A DNA stretch of 64,000 bases, from contig NW_027185529.1 in NCBI RefSeq assembly GCF_040183065.1, forward strand, positions 62,001-126,000, in the 5' to 3' direction. A program made the translations under genes and the position numbers. The DNA comes from Periplaneta americana. Its lineage: Eukaryota; Arthropoda; Insecta; Blattodea; Blattidae. Shown here in pieces: positions 47,301 to 60,613 of the stretch (position 1 is the first letter of the stretch; each line of letters starts with the position of its first letter). The notes under the pieces were generated by a model. The model saw nothing but the letters and a program-made list of their open reading frames with translations. It had not been told where the DNA came from and made no database searches.

Positions 47301-50300
47301 AAATCGTCCAATTGTAAAAATCGTCGTTTCTTGCGGTAAAAACACGATTTTGCTATAAACGTTAATAAAATCTCTATATTCCAACCGATTGTGCTAATTA
47401 TTTGACAGAGTGTTTAGTATACATGATTGAACTGTATTATATCACTTATTTCGATTTTCCCCACAAAAAAAAATCCTTCAAAAAATTTGGTTTTTCGATT
47501 TTTTAACTATATAAATATCAATAAAATCTACAAATTCCGTTGGATTTGTCAAATTTCTTAAAAAAATGTTAAATTCATGTGGATTCACCTATAAATCAGA
47601 ACAATTTCACGTTTGCATGGAGATGAATATGGGTTTGTTTGTGTAAATCGTCCAATTGTAAAAATCGTCGTTTCTTGCGGTAAAAAGACGATTTTGCTAT
47701 AAACGTTAAGAAAACCTCTATATTCCAACCGATTGTGCTAGTTCTTTCGCAGAGTGTTTAGTATACATAATTGAACTGTATTATATCACTGGTTTCGATT
47801 TTCCCAACAAAAAATATCCTTCAAAAAATTTCGTTTTTGCGAGATTTTTAAGTATATAAATATATATAAAATCTACAAATTCCTTGGGATTTGTCTAATT
47901 TCTTAAAAATATGTTAAATTCATGTGGATTCACCTATATATAACAACAATTTCACGTTCGCATGCAGAGGAATATGGGTTTGTTTGTGTAAATCGTCCAA
48001 TTGTAAAAATTGTCTTTTCTTGCGGTAAAAACACGATTTTGTTATAATCGTTAATAAAATCTCTATATTCCAACCGATTGTGCTAATTCTTTGACAGAGT
48101 GTTTAGTAGACATGATTGAACTGTATTATATCACTGGTTTCGATTTTCCCCACAAAAAAAATAATCCTTCAAAAAATTACGTTTTTGCGAGATTTTTAGC
48201 TATATAAATATCAATAAAATCTACAAATTCCTTGGGATTTGTCTAATTTCTTAAAAATATGTTAAATTCATGTGGATTCACCTATATATAACACCAATTT
48301 CACGTTCGCATGCAGAGGAATATGGGTTTGATTGTGTAAATCGTCCAATTGTAAAAATCGTCTTTTCTTGCGGTAAAAACATGATTTTGCTATAATCGTT
48401 AATAAAATCTCTATATTCCAACCGATTGTGCTAATTCTTTGACAGAGTGTTTATTATACATGATTGAACTGTATTATATCACTGGTTTCGATTTTCCCCA
48501 CAAAAAAAAATCCTTCAAAAAATTTCGTTTTTGCGAGATTTTTAACTATATAAATATCAATAAAATCTACAAATTCCTTGGGATTTGTCTAATTTCTTAA
48601 AAATATGTTAAATTCATGTGGATTCACCTATATATAACAACAATTTCACGTTCGCATGCAGAGGAATATGGGTTTGTTTGTGTAAATCGTCCAATTGTAA
48701 AAATCGTCTTTTCTTGCGGTAAAAACACGATTTTGCTATAATCGTTAATAAAATCTCTATATTCCAACCGATTGAGCTAATTCTTTGACAGAGTGTTTAG
48801 TATACATAACTGAACTGTATTATATCACTGGTTTCGATTTTCCCCACAAAAAAAAAATCCTTCAAAAAATTTCGTTTTTGTGAGATTTTAACTATATAAA
48901 TATCAATAAAATATGCAAATTCCGGGGGATTTGTCTAATTTCTTAAAAAAATGTTAAATTCATGTGGAGTCACCTATATATAACAACAATTTCACATTCG
49001 CATGCAGAGGAATATGGGTTTGTTTGAGAAAATCGTCAAATGGTAAAAATCGTCGTTTCTTGCGGTAAAAACACGATTTTGCTATAAACGTTAATAAAAT
49101 CTCTTTATTCCAACCGATTGTGCTAATTCTTTCACAGAGTGTTTAGTATACATGATTGAACTGTATTATGTCACTGGTTTCGATTTTCCCCACAAAAAAA
49201 AATCCTTCAAAAAATTTCGTTTTTGCGAGATTTTAACTATATAAATATCAATATAATCTACAAATTCCGTGGGATTTGTCTAATTTCTTAAGAAAATGTT
49301 AAATTCATGTGGATTCACCTATATATAACAACAATTTCACTTTCGCATGCGGAGGAATAAGGGTTTGTTTGTGTAAAGCGTCCAATTGTAAAAATCGTCG
49401 TTTCTTGCGGTAAAAACACGATTTTGCTATAAACGTTAATAAAATCTCTATATTCCAACCGATTGTGCTAATTATTTGACAGAGTGTTTAGTATACATGA
49501 TTGAACTGTATTATATCACTTATTTCGATTTTCCCCACAAAAAAAAATCCTTCAAAAAATTTGGTTTTTCGATTTTTTAACTATATAAATATCAATAAAA
49601 TCTACAAATTCCGTGGGATTTGTCTAATTTCTTAAAAAAATGTTAAATTCATGTGGAGTCACCTGTATATAACAACAATTTCACGTTCGCATGCAGAGGA
49701 ATATGGGTTTGTTTGTGTAAATCGTCCAATTGTAAAAATCGTCGTTTCTTGCGGTAAAAACACGATTTTGTTATAAACGTTAATAAAATCTCTATATTCC
49801 AACCGATTGTGCTAATTCTTTCACAGAGTGTTTAGTATACATAATTGAACTTTATTATATCACTGGTTTCGATTTTCCCCACAAAAAAAAATCCTTCAAA
49901 AAATTTCGTTTTTGCGAGATTTTAACTATATAAATATCAATAAAATCTACAAATTCCGTGGGATTTGTCTAATTTCTTAAAAAATGTTAAATTCATGTGG
50001 ATTCACCTATATATAACAACAATTTCACGTTCGCATGCAGAGGAATATGGGTTTGTTTGTGTAAATCGTCCAATTGTAAAAATCGTCATTTCTTGCGGTA
50101 AAAACACGATTTTGCTATAAACGTTAATAAAACCTCTATATTCCAACCGATTGTGCTAATTCTGTGACAGATTGTTTAGTATACATGATTAAACTGTATT
50201 ATATCACTGGTTTCGATTTTCCCCACAAAAAAAAAATCCTCAAAAAAATTTCGTTTTTGCGAGATTTTAACTATATAAATATGAATAAAATCTACAAATT

Positions 50301-50947
50301 CCGTGGGATTTGTCTAATTTCTTAAGAAAATGTTAAATTCATGGGGATTCTCCTATATATATAAACAATTTCACGTTCGCATGCAGAGGAATATGGGTTT
50401 GTTTGTGTAAATCGTCCAATTGTAAAAATCGTCGTTTCTTGCGGTAAAAACACGATTTTGCTATAAATGTTAATAAAATCTCTATATTCCAATCGATTGT
50501 GCTAATTCTGTGATAGATTGTTTAGTATACATGATTGAACTGTATTATATCACTGGTTTCGATTTTCCCCACAAAAAAAAAATCCTCAAAAAAATTTCGT
50601 TTTTGCGAGATTTTAACTATATAAATATGAATAAAATCTACAAATTCCGTGGGATTTGTCTAATTTCTTAAGAAAATGTTAAATTCATGGGGATTCTCCT
50701 ATATATATAAACAATTTCACGTTCGCATGCAGAGGAATATGGGTTTGTTTGTGTAAATCGTCCAATTGTAAAAATCGTCGTTTCTTGCGGTAAAAACACG
50801 ATTTTGCTATAAATGTTAATAAAATCTCTATATTCCAACCGATTGTGCTAATTCTTTGACAGAGTGTTTAGTATATATGATTGAACTGTATTATATCACT
50901 GGTTTCGATTTTCCCCACAAAAAAAAAACCTTCAAAAAATTTCGTTT
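44382..50947 (+). repeat. 345-bp satellite, HOR3 copy B, rearranged (19 monomers)
   Basis: Starts like HOR3 copy A (GATTGAGC at 39791 and 46006, offset 6,215). It then repeats about seven of its own monomers: those from about 44726 recur from about 47494, offset about 2,766 bp. Examples are TTTTTAGCTATATAA near 45427 and 48193 and GATTGAGC at 46006 and 48772. It ends with a single-monomer tandem pair. No genes are seen. Confidence 0.85.
50257..50947 (+). repeat. Tandem pair of nearly identical monomers
   Basis: Monomers 50257-50602 and 50603-50947 share rare variants that neighbours lack: ATATGAATAAAATC and CATGGGGATTCTCC. They differ mainly in the CTGTGATAGATTG and CTTTGACAGAGTG segment. 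This looks like a very recent single-monomer duplication. Confidence 0.85.
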
Positions 50948-53900
50948 TTGCGAGATTTTAACTATATAAATATCAATAAAATCTACAAATTCCGTGGGAT
51001 TTGTCTAATTTCTTAAAAATATGTTAAATTCATGTGGAGTCACCTGTATATCACAACAATTTCACGTTCGCATGCAGAGGAATATGGGTTTGTTTGTGTA
51101 AATCGTCCAATTGTAAAAATCGTCGATTCTTGCGGTAAAAACACGATTTTGTTATAAACGTTAATAAAATCTCTATATTAGAACCGATTGTGCTAATTCT
51201 TTCACAGAGTGTTTAGTATACATGATTGAACTGTACTTTGTCACTGGTTTCGATTTTCCCCACAAAAAAAATCCTTCAAAAAATTTCGTTTTTGCGAGTT
51301 TTTTAACTATATAAATATCAATAAAATCTACAAATTCCGTGGGATTTGTCAAATTTCTTAAAAAAATGTTAAATTCATGTGGATTCACCTATAAATCAGA
51401 ACAATGTCACGTTTGCATGGAGATGAATATGGGTTTGTTTGTGTAAATCGTCCAATTGTAAAAATCGTCGTTTCTTGCGGTAAAAACACGATTTTGCTAT
51501 AAACGTTAATAAAATCTCTATATTCCAACCGATTGTGCTAATTCTTTGACAGAGTGTTTAGTATACATGATTGATCTGTATTATATCACTGGTTTCGATT
51601 TTCCCCACAAAAAAAAATCCTTCAAAAAATTTCGTTTTTGCGAGATTTTTAACTATATAAATATCAATAAAATCTACAAATTCCTTGGGATTTGTCTAAT
51701 TTCTTAAAAATATGTTAAATTCATGTGGAGTCACCTGTATATCACAACAATTTCACGTTCGCATGCAGAGGAATATGGGTTTGTTTGTGTAAATCGTCCA
51801 ATTGTAAAAATCGTCGATTCTTGCGGTAAAAACACGATTTTGTTATAAACGTTAATAAAATCTCTATATTCCAACCGATTGTGCTAATTCTTTCACAGAG
51901 TGTTTAGTATACATGATTGAACTGTATTATGTCACTGGTTTCGATTTTCCCCACTAAAAAAATCCTTCAAAAAATTTCGTTTTTGCGAGTTTTTTAACTA
52001 TATAAATATCAATAAAATCTACAAATTCCGTGGGATTTGTCTAATTTCTTAAAAAAATGTTAAATTCATGTGGAGTCACCTGTATATCAGAACAATTTAA
52101 CGTTCGCATGGAGAGGAATATGGGTTTGTTTGTGTAAATCGTCCAATTGTAAAAATCGCCGTTTCTTGCGGTAAAAACACGATTTTGCTATAAACGTTAA
52201 TAAAACCTCTATATTAAAACCGATTGTGCTAAATATTTCACAGAGTGTTTAGTATATATAATTGAACTGTATTATATCACTGGTTTCGATTTTCCCCACA
52301 AAAAAAATCCTTCAAAAAATTTCATTTTTGCGAGATTTTTAACTATATAAATTTCAATAAAATCTACAAATTCCTTGGGATTTGTCTAATTTCTTAAAAA
52401 TATGTTAAATTCATGTGGATTCACCTATATATAACAACAATTTCACATTCGCATGCAGAGGAATATGGGTTTGATTGAGAAAATCGTCCAATTGTAAAAA
52501 TCGTCGTTTCTTGCGGTAAAAACACGATTTTGCTATAAACGTTAATAAAATCTCTATATTCCAATCGATTGTGCTAATTCTGTGACAGATTGTTTAGTAT
52601 ACATGATTGAACTGTATTATATCACTGGTTTCGATTTTCCCCACAAAAAAAAATCCTCAAAAAAATTTCGTTTTTGCGAGATTTTAACTATATATATATC
52701 AATAAAATCTACAAATTCCGTGGGATTTGTCTAATTTCTTAAAAATATGTTAAATTCATGTGGATTCACCTATATATAACAACAATTTCACGTTCGCATG
52801 CAGAGGAATATGGGTTTGTTTGTGTAAATCGTCCAATTGTAAAAATCGTCGTTTCTTGCGGTAAAAACACGATTTTGCTATAAACGTTAATAAAATATCT
52901 ATATTCCAACCGATTGTGCTAATTCTTTGACAGAGTGTTTAGTATACATGATTGAACTGTATTATGTCACTGGTTTCGATTTTCCCCACAAAAAAAATCC
53001 TTCAAAAAATTTCATTTTTGCGAGATTTTTAACTATATAAATATCATTAAAATCTACAAATTCAGAGGGATTTGTCTAATTTCTTAAAAATATGTTAAAT
53101 TCATGTGGAGTCACCTGTATATCACAACAATTTCACGTTCGCATGCAGAGGAATATGGGTTTGTTTGTGTAAATCGTCCAATTGTAAAAATCATCGATTC
53201 TTGCGGTAAAAACACGATTTTGTTATAAACGTTTATAAAATCTCTATATTCCAACCGATTGTGCTAATTCTTTCACAGAGTGTTTAGTATACATGATTGA
53301 ACTGTATTATGTCACTGGTTTCGATTTTCCCCACTAAAAAAATCCTTCAAAAAATTTCGTTTTTGCGAGTTTTTTAACTATATAAATATCAATAAAATCT
53401 ACAAATTCCGTGGGATTTGTGAAATTTCTTAAAAAAATGTTAAATTCATGTGGATTCACCTATATATCAGAACAATTTAACGTTCGCATGGAGAGGAATA
53501 TGGGTTTGTTTGTGTAAATCGTCCAATTGTAAAAATCGTCGTTTCTTGCGGTAAAAACACGATTTTGCTATAAACGTTAAGAAAACCTCTATATTCCAAC
53601 CGATTGTGCTAATTCTTTCACAGAGTGTTTAGTATACATAACTGAACTGTATTATATCACTGGTTTCGATTTTCCCCACAAAAAAAATACTTCAAAAAAT
53701 TTCGTTTTTGCGAGATTTTTAACTATATAAATATATATAAAATCTACAAATTCCTTGGGATTTGTCTAATTTCTTAAAAATATGTTAAATTCATGTGGAT
53801 TCACCTATATATAACAACAATTTCACGTTCGCATGCAGAGGAATATGGGTTTGTTTGTGTAAATCGTCCAATTGTAAAAATCGTCTTTTCTTGCGGTAAA

Positions 53901-56468
53901 AACACAATTTTGCTATAATCGTTAATAAAATCTCTATATTCCAACCGATTGTGCTAATTTTTTGACAGAGTGTTTAGTATACATGATTGAACTGTATTAT
54001 ATCACTGGTTTCGATTTTCCACACAAAAAAAAAAACCTTCAAAAAATTTCGTTTTTGCGAGATTTTTAACTATATAAATATCAATAAAATCTACAAATTC
54101 CTTGGGATTTGTCTAATTTCTTAAAAATATGTTAAATTCATGTGGATTCACCTATATATAACAACAATTTCACGTTCGCATGCAGAGGAATATGGGTTTG
54201 TTTGTGTAAATCGTCCATTTGTAAAAATCGTCTTTTCTTGCGGTAAAAACACGATTTTGCTATAATCGTTAATAAAATCTCTATATTCCAACCGATTGTG
54301 CTAATTCTTTGACAGAGTGTTTAGTATACATGATTGAACTGTATTATATCACTGGTTTCGATTTTCCCCACAAAAAAAATCCTTCAAAAATTTCGTTTTT
54401 GCGAGATTTTAACTATATAAATATCAATAAAATCTACAAATTCCGGGGGATTTGTCTAATTTCTTAAAAAAATGTTAAGTTCATGTGGAGTCACCTATAT
54501 ATAACAACAATTTCACATTCGCATGCAGAGGAATATGGGTTTGTTTGAGAAAATCGTCAAATGGTAAAAATCGTCGTTTCTTGCGTTAAAAACACGATTT
54601 TGTTATAAACGTTAATAAATTCTCTTTATTCCAACCGATTGTGCTAATTCTTTCACAGAGTGTTTAGTATACATAATTGAACTTTATTATATCACTGGTT
54701 TCGATTTTCCCCACAAAAAAAAAATCCTTCAAAAAATTTCGTTTTTGCGAGATTTTAACTATATAAATATCAATAAAATCTACAAATTCCGTGGGATTTG
54801 TCTAATTCCTTAAGAAAATGTTAAATTCATGTGGATTCACCTATATATAACAACAATTTCACGTTCGCATGCAGAGGAATATGGGTTTGTTTGTGTAAAT
54901 CGTCCAACTGTAAAAATCGTCATTTCTTGCGGTAAAAACACGATTTTGCTATAAACGTTAATAAAATCTCTATATTCCAACCGATTGTGCTAATTCTGTG
55001 ACAGATTGTTTAGTATACATGATTGAACTGTATTATATCACTGGTTTCGATTTTCCCCACAAAAAAAAATCCTCAAAAATATTTCGTTTTTGCGAGATTT
55101 TAACTATATAAATATCAATAAAATCTACAAATTCCGTGGGATTTGTCTAATTTCTTAAGAAAATGTTAAATTCATGTGGATTCTCCTATATATATCAACA
55201 ATTTCACGTTCGCATGCAGAGAATATGGGTTTGTTTGTGTAAATCGTCCAATTGTAAAAATCGTCGTTTCTTGCGGTAAAAACACGATTTTGCTATAAAT
55301 GTTAATAAAATCTCTATATTCCAACCGATTGTGCTAATTCTTTGACAGAGTGTTTAGTATATATGATTGAACTGTATTATATCACTGGTTTCGATTTTCC
55401 CCACAAAAAAAAATCCTTCAAAAAATTTCGTTTTTGCGAGATTTTAACTATATAAATATCAATAAAATCTACAAATTCCGTGGGATTTGTCTAATTTCTT
55501 AAAAATATGTAAAAAATTCATGTGGAGTCACCTGTATATCACAACAATTTCACGTTCGCATGCAGAGGAATATGGGTTTGTTTGTGTAAATCGTCCAATT
55601 GTAAAAATCGTCGATTCTTGCGGTAAAAACACGATTTTGTTATAAACGTTAATAAAATCTCTATATTCCAACCGATTGTGCTAATTCTTTCACAGAGTGT
55701 TTAGTATTCATGATTGAACTGTATTATGTCACTGGTTTCGATTTTCCCCACAAAAAAATCCTTCAAAAAAATTCGTTTTTGCGAGTTTTTTAACTATATA
55801 AATATCAATAAAATCTACAAATTCCGTGGGATTTGTCAAATTTCTTAAAAAAATGTTAAATTCATGTGGATTCACCTATAAATCAGAACAATTTCACGTT
55901 TGCATGGAGAGGAATATGGGTTTGTTTGTGTAAATCGTCCAATTGTAAAAATCGTCGTTTCTTGCGGTAAAAACACGATTTTGCTATAAACGTTAAGAAA
56001 ACCTCTATATTCCAACCGATTGTGCTAATTCTTTCACAGAGTGTTTAGTATACATAATTGAACTGTATTATATCACTGGTTTCGATTTTCCCCACAAAAA
56101 AAATCCTTCAAAAAATTTCGTTTTTGCGAGATTTTTAACTATATAAATATCAATAAAATCTACAAATTCCTTGGGATTTGTCTAATTTCTTAAAAATATG
56201 TTAAATTCATGTGGATTCACCTATATATAACAACAATTTCACGTTCGCATGCAGAGGAATATGGGTTTGTTTGTGTAAATCGTCCAATTGTAAAAATCGT
56301 AGTTTCTTGCGGTAAAAACACGATTTTGCTATAAACGTTAAGAAAACCTCTATATTCCAACCGATTGTGCTAATTCTTTCACAGAGTATTTAGTATACAT
56401 AATTGAACTGTATTATATCACTGGTTTCGATTTTCCCCACAAAAAAAATCCTTCAAAAAATTTCGTTT
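50948..56468 (+). repeat. 345-bp satellite, mosaic stretch (16 monomers)
   Basis: Monomers of HOR1-, HOR2- and HOR3-like types in an order without one clear period. The rare CCACTAAAAAAATCC occurs at 51951 and 53331, exactly 1,380 bp apart, marking a four-monomer duplication. The GTTAAGTTC variant at 54475 recurs six monomers later. ATTAAAACCG and AATATCT subtypes, absent from HOR2 and HOR3, return here. One copy has an extra insertion (ATGTAAAAAATTC, about 55507). No genes are seen. Confidence 0.82.
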
Positions 56469-59400
56469 TTGCGAGATTTTAACTATATAAATATCAATAA
56501 AATCTACAAATTCCGGGGGATTTGTCTAATTTCTTAAAAAAATGTTAAGTTCATGTGGAGTCACCTATATATAACAACAATTTCACATTCGCATGCAGAG
56601 GAATATGGGTTTGTTTGAGAAAATCGTCAAATGGTAAAAATCGTCGTTTCTTGCGGTAAAAACACGATTTTGCTATAAACGTTAATAAAATCTCTATATT
56701 CCAACCGATTGTGCTAATTCTTTCACAGAGTGTTTAGTATACATGATTGAACTGTATTATGTCACTGGTTTCGATTTTCCCCACAAAAAAAAATCCTTCA
56801 AAAAATTTCGTTTTTGCGAGTTTTTTAACTATATAAATATCCATATAATCTACAAATTCCGTGGGATTTGTCTAATTTCTTAAAAAAATGTTAAATTCAT
56901 GTGGATTCACCTATATATAACAACAATTTCACGTTCGCATGCAGAGGAATATGGGTTTGTTTGTGTAAATCGTCCAATTGTAAAAATCGTCATTTCTTGC
57001 GGTAAAAACACGATTTTGATATAAACGTTAATAAAATCTCTATATTCCAACCGATTGTGCTAATTCTGTGACAGATTGTTTAGTATACATGATTGAACTG
57101 TATTATATCACTGGTTTCGATTTTCCCCACAAAAAAAAATCCTCAAAAAAATTTCGTTTTTGCGAGATTTTAACTATATAAATATCAATAAAATCTACAA
57201 ATTACGTGGGATTTGTCTAATTTCTTAAAAATATGTTAAATTCATGTGGAGTCACCTGTATATCACAACAATTTCACGTTCGCATGCAGAGGAATATGGG
57301 TTTGTTTGTGTAAATCGTCCAATTGTAAAAATCGTCGATTCTTGCGGTAAAAACACGATTTTGTTATAAACGTTAATAAAATCTCTATATTCCAACCGAT
57401 TGTGCTAATTCTTTCACAGAGTGTTTAGTATACATATTTGAACTTTATTATATCACTGGTTTCGATTTTCCCCACAAAAAAAAATCCTTCAAGAAATTTC
57501 GTTTTTGCGAGATTTTAACTATATAAATATCAATAAAATCTACAAATTACGTGGGATTTGTCTAATTTCTTAAAAATATGTTAAATTCATGTGGATTCAC
57601 CTACATATAACAACAATTTTACGTTCGCATGCAGAGGAATATGGGTTTGTTTGGGTAAATCGTCCAATTGTAAAAATCGTCGTTTCTTGCGGTAAAAACA
57701 CGATTTTGCTATAAACGTTAATAAAATCTCTATATTCCAACCGATTGTGCTAATTCTGTGACAGATTGTTTAGTATACATGATTGAACTGTATTATATCA
57801 CTGGTTTCGATTTTCCCCACAAAAAAAAAATCCTCAAAAAAATTTCGTTTTTGCGAGATTTTAACTATATAAATATCAATAAAATCTACAAATTCCTTGG
57901 GATTTGTCTAATTTCTTAAAAATATGTTAAATTCATGTGGATTCACCTATATATAACAACAATTTCACGTTCGCATGCAGAGGAATATGGGTTTGTTTGT
58001 GTAAATCGTCCAATTGTAAAAATCGTCGTTTCTTGCGGTAAAAACACGATTTTGCTATAAACGTTAATAAAATATCTATATTCCAACCGATTGTGCTAAT
58101 TCTTTGATAGAGTGTTTAGTATACATGATTGAACTGTATTATGTCACAGGTTTCGATTTTCCCCACAAAAAAAATCCTTCAAAAAATTTCGTTTTTGCGA
58201 GATTTTTAACTATATAAATATCAATAAAATCTACAAATTCAGTGGGATTTGTCTAATTTCTTAAGAAAATGTTAAATTCATGTGGATTCACCTATATATA
58301 TATCAACAATTTCACGTTCGCATGCAGAGGAATATGGGTTTGTTTGTGTAAATCGTCCAATTGTAAAAATCGTCGTTTCTTGCGGTAAAAACACGATTTT
58401 GCTATAAACGTTAATAAAATCTCTATATTCCAACCGATTGTGCTAATTCTTTGACAGAGTGTTTAGTATACATGATTGAACTGTATTATATCACTGGTTT
58501 CGATTTTCCCCACAAAAAAAAATCCTTCAAAAAATTTCGTTTTTGCGAGATTTTAACTATATAAATATCAATAAAATCTACAAATTACGTGGGATTTGTC
58601 TAATTTCTTAAAAATATGTTAAATTCATGTGGAGTCACCTGTATATCACAACAATTTCACGTTCGCATGCAGAGGAATATGGGTTTGTTTGTGTAAATCG
58701 TCCAATTGTAAAAATCGTCGATTCTTGCGGTAAAAACACGATTTTGTTATAAACGTTAATAAAATCTCTATATTCCAACCGATTGTGCTAATTCTTTCAC
58801 AGAGTGTTTAGTATACATGATTGAACTGTATTATGTCACTGGTTTCGATTTTCCCCACAAAAAAAATCCTTCAAAAAATTTCGTTTTTGCGAGTTTTTTA
58901 ACTATATAAATATCAATAAAATCTACAAATTCCGTGGGATTTGTCAAATTTCTTAAAAAAATGTTAAATTCATGTGGATTCACCTATATATCAGAACAAT
59001 TTCACGTTCGCATGGAGAGGAATATGGGTTTGTTTGTGTAAATCGTCCAATTGTAAAAATCGTCGTTTCTTGCGGATAAACACGATTTTGCTATAAACGT
59101 TAATAAAACCTCTATATTAAAACCGATTGTGCTAATTCTTTCACAGAGTGTTTAGTATACATAATTGAACTGTATTATATCACTGGTTTCGATTTTCCCC
59201 ACAAAAAAAATCCTTCAAAAATTTTCGTTTTTGCGAGATTTTTAACTATATAAATATCAATAAAATCTAGAAATTCCTTGGGATTTGTCTAATTTCTTAA
59301 AAATATGTTAAATTCATGTGGATTCACCTATATATAACAACAATTTCACGTTCGCATGCAGAGGAATATGGGTTTGTTTGTGTAAATCGTCCAATTGTAA

Positions 59401-60613
59401 AAATCGTCTTTTCTTGCGGTAAAAACACGATTTTGCTATAATCGTTAATAAAATCTCTATATTCCAACCGATTGTGCTAATTCTTTGACAGAGTGTTTAG
59501 TATACATGACTGAACTGTATTATATCACTGGTTTCGATTTTCCCCACAAAAAAAAATCCTTCAAAAAATTTCGTTTTTGCGAGATTTTAACTATATAAAT
59601 ATCAATAAAATCTACAAATTCCATGGGATTTGTCTAATTTCTTAAAAAAATGTTAAATTCATGTGGAGTCACCTATATATAACAACAATTTCACATTCGC
59701 ATGCAGAGGAATATGGGTTTGTTTGAGAAAATCGTCAAATGGTAAAAATCGTCATTTCTTGCGGTAAAAACACGATTTTGCTATAAACGTTAATAAAATC
59801 TCTATATTCCAACCGATTGTGCTAATTCTTTCACAGAGTGTTTAGTATACATGATTGAACTGTATTATGTCACTGGTTTCGATTTTCCCCACAAAAAAAA
59901 ATCCTTCAAAAAATTTCGTTTTTGCGAGTTTTTTAACTATATAAATATCAATATAATCTACAAATTCCGTGGGATTTGTCTAATTTCTTAAGAAAATGTT
60001 AAATTCATGTGGATTCACCTATATATAACAACAATTTCACGTTCGCATGCAGAGGAATATGGGTTTGTTTGTGTAAATCGTCCAATTGTAAAAATCGTCT
60101 TTTCTTGCGGTAAAAACACGATTTTGCTATAATCGTTAATAAAATCTCTATATTCCAACCGATTGTGCTAATTCTTTGACAGATTGTTTAGTATACATGA
60201 TTGAACTGTATTATATCACTGGTTTCGATTTTCCCCACAAAAAAAAAATCCTTCAAAAAATTTCGTTTTTGCGAGATTTTTAACTATATAAATATCAATA
60301 AAATCTACAAATTCCTTGGGATTTGTCTAATTTCTTAAAAATACGTTAAATTCATGTGGATTCACCTATATATAACTACAATTTCACGTTCGCATGCAGA
60401 GGAATATGGGTTTGTTTGTGTAAATCGTCCATTTGTAAAAATCGTCTTTTCTTGCGGTAAAAACACGATTTTGCTATAATCGTTAATAAAATCTCTATAT
60501 TCCAACCGATTGTGCTAATTCTTTCACAGAGTGTTTAGTATACATGATTGAACTGTATTATATCACTGGTTTCGATTTTCCCCACAAAAAAAATCCTTCA
60601 AAAAATTTCGTTT
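56469..60613 (+). repeat. 345-bp satellite, HOR4 copy A (12 monomers, 4,145 bp)
   Basis: Begins with a CCGGGGG monomer carrying GTTAAGTTC and repeats from 60614. Landmarks repeated at 4,144-4,145 bp are ATATTTGAACTTT (57431 and 61576), CTACATATAAC (about 57602 and 61746) and TCAAGAAATTTCG. Several monomers recall HOR1 types, for example GATAGAGTG with CAGTGGG. No genes are seen. Confidence 0.92.

Noticed and set aside
47029-51388. Two near-identical 71-codon minus-strand frames at 47029-47244 and 51173-51388
   Set aside because: They are paralogous satellite monomers exactly 12 monomer lengths apart. Their similarity reflects array duplication rather than selection on a protein.
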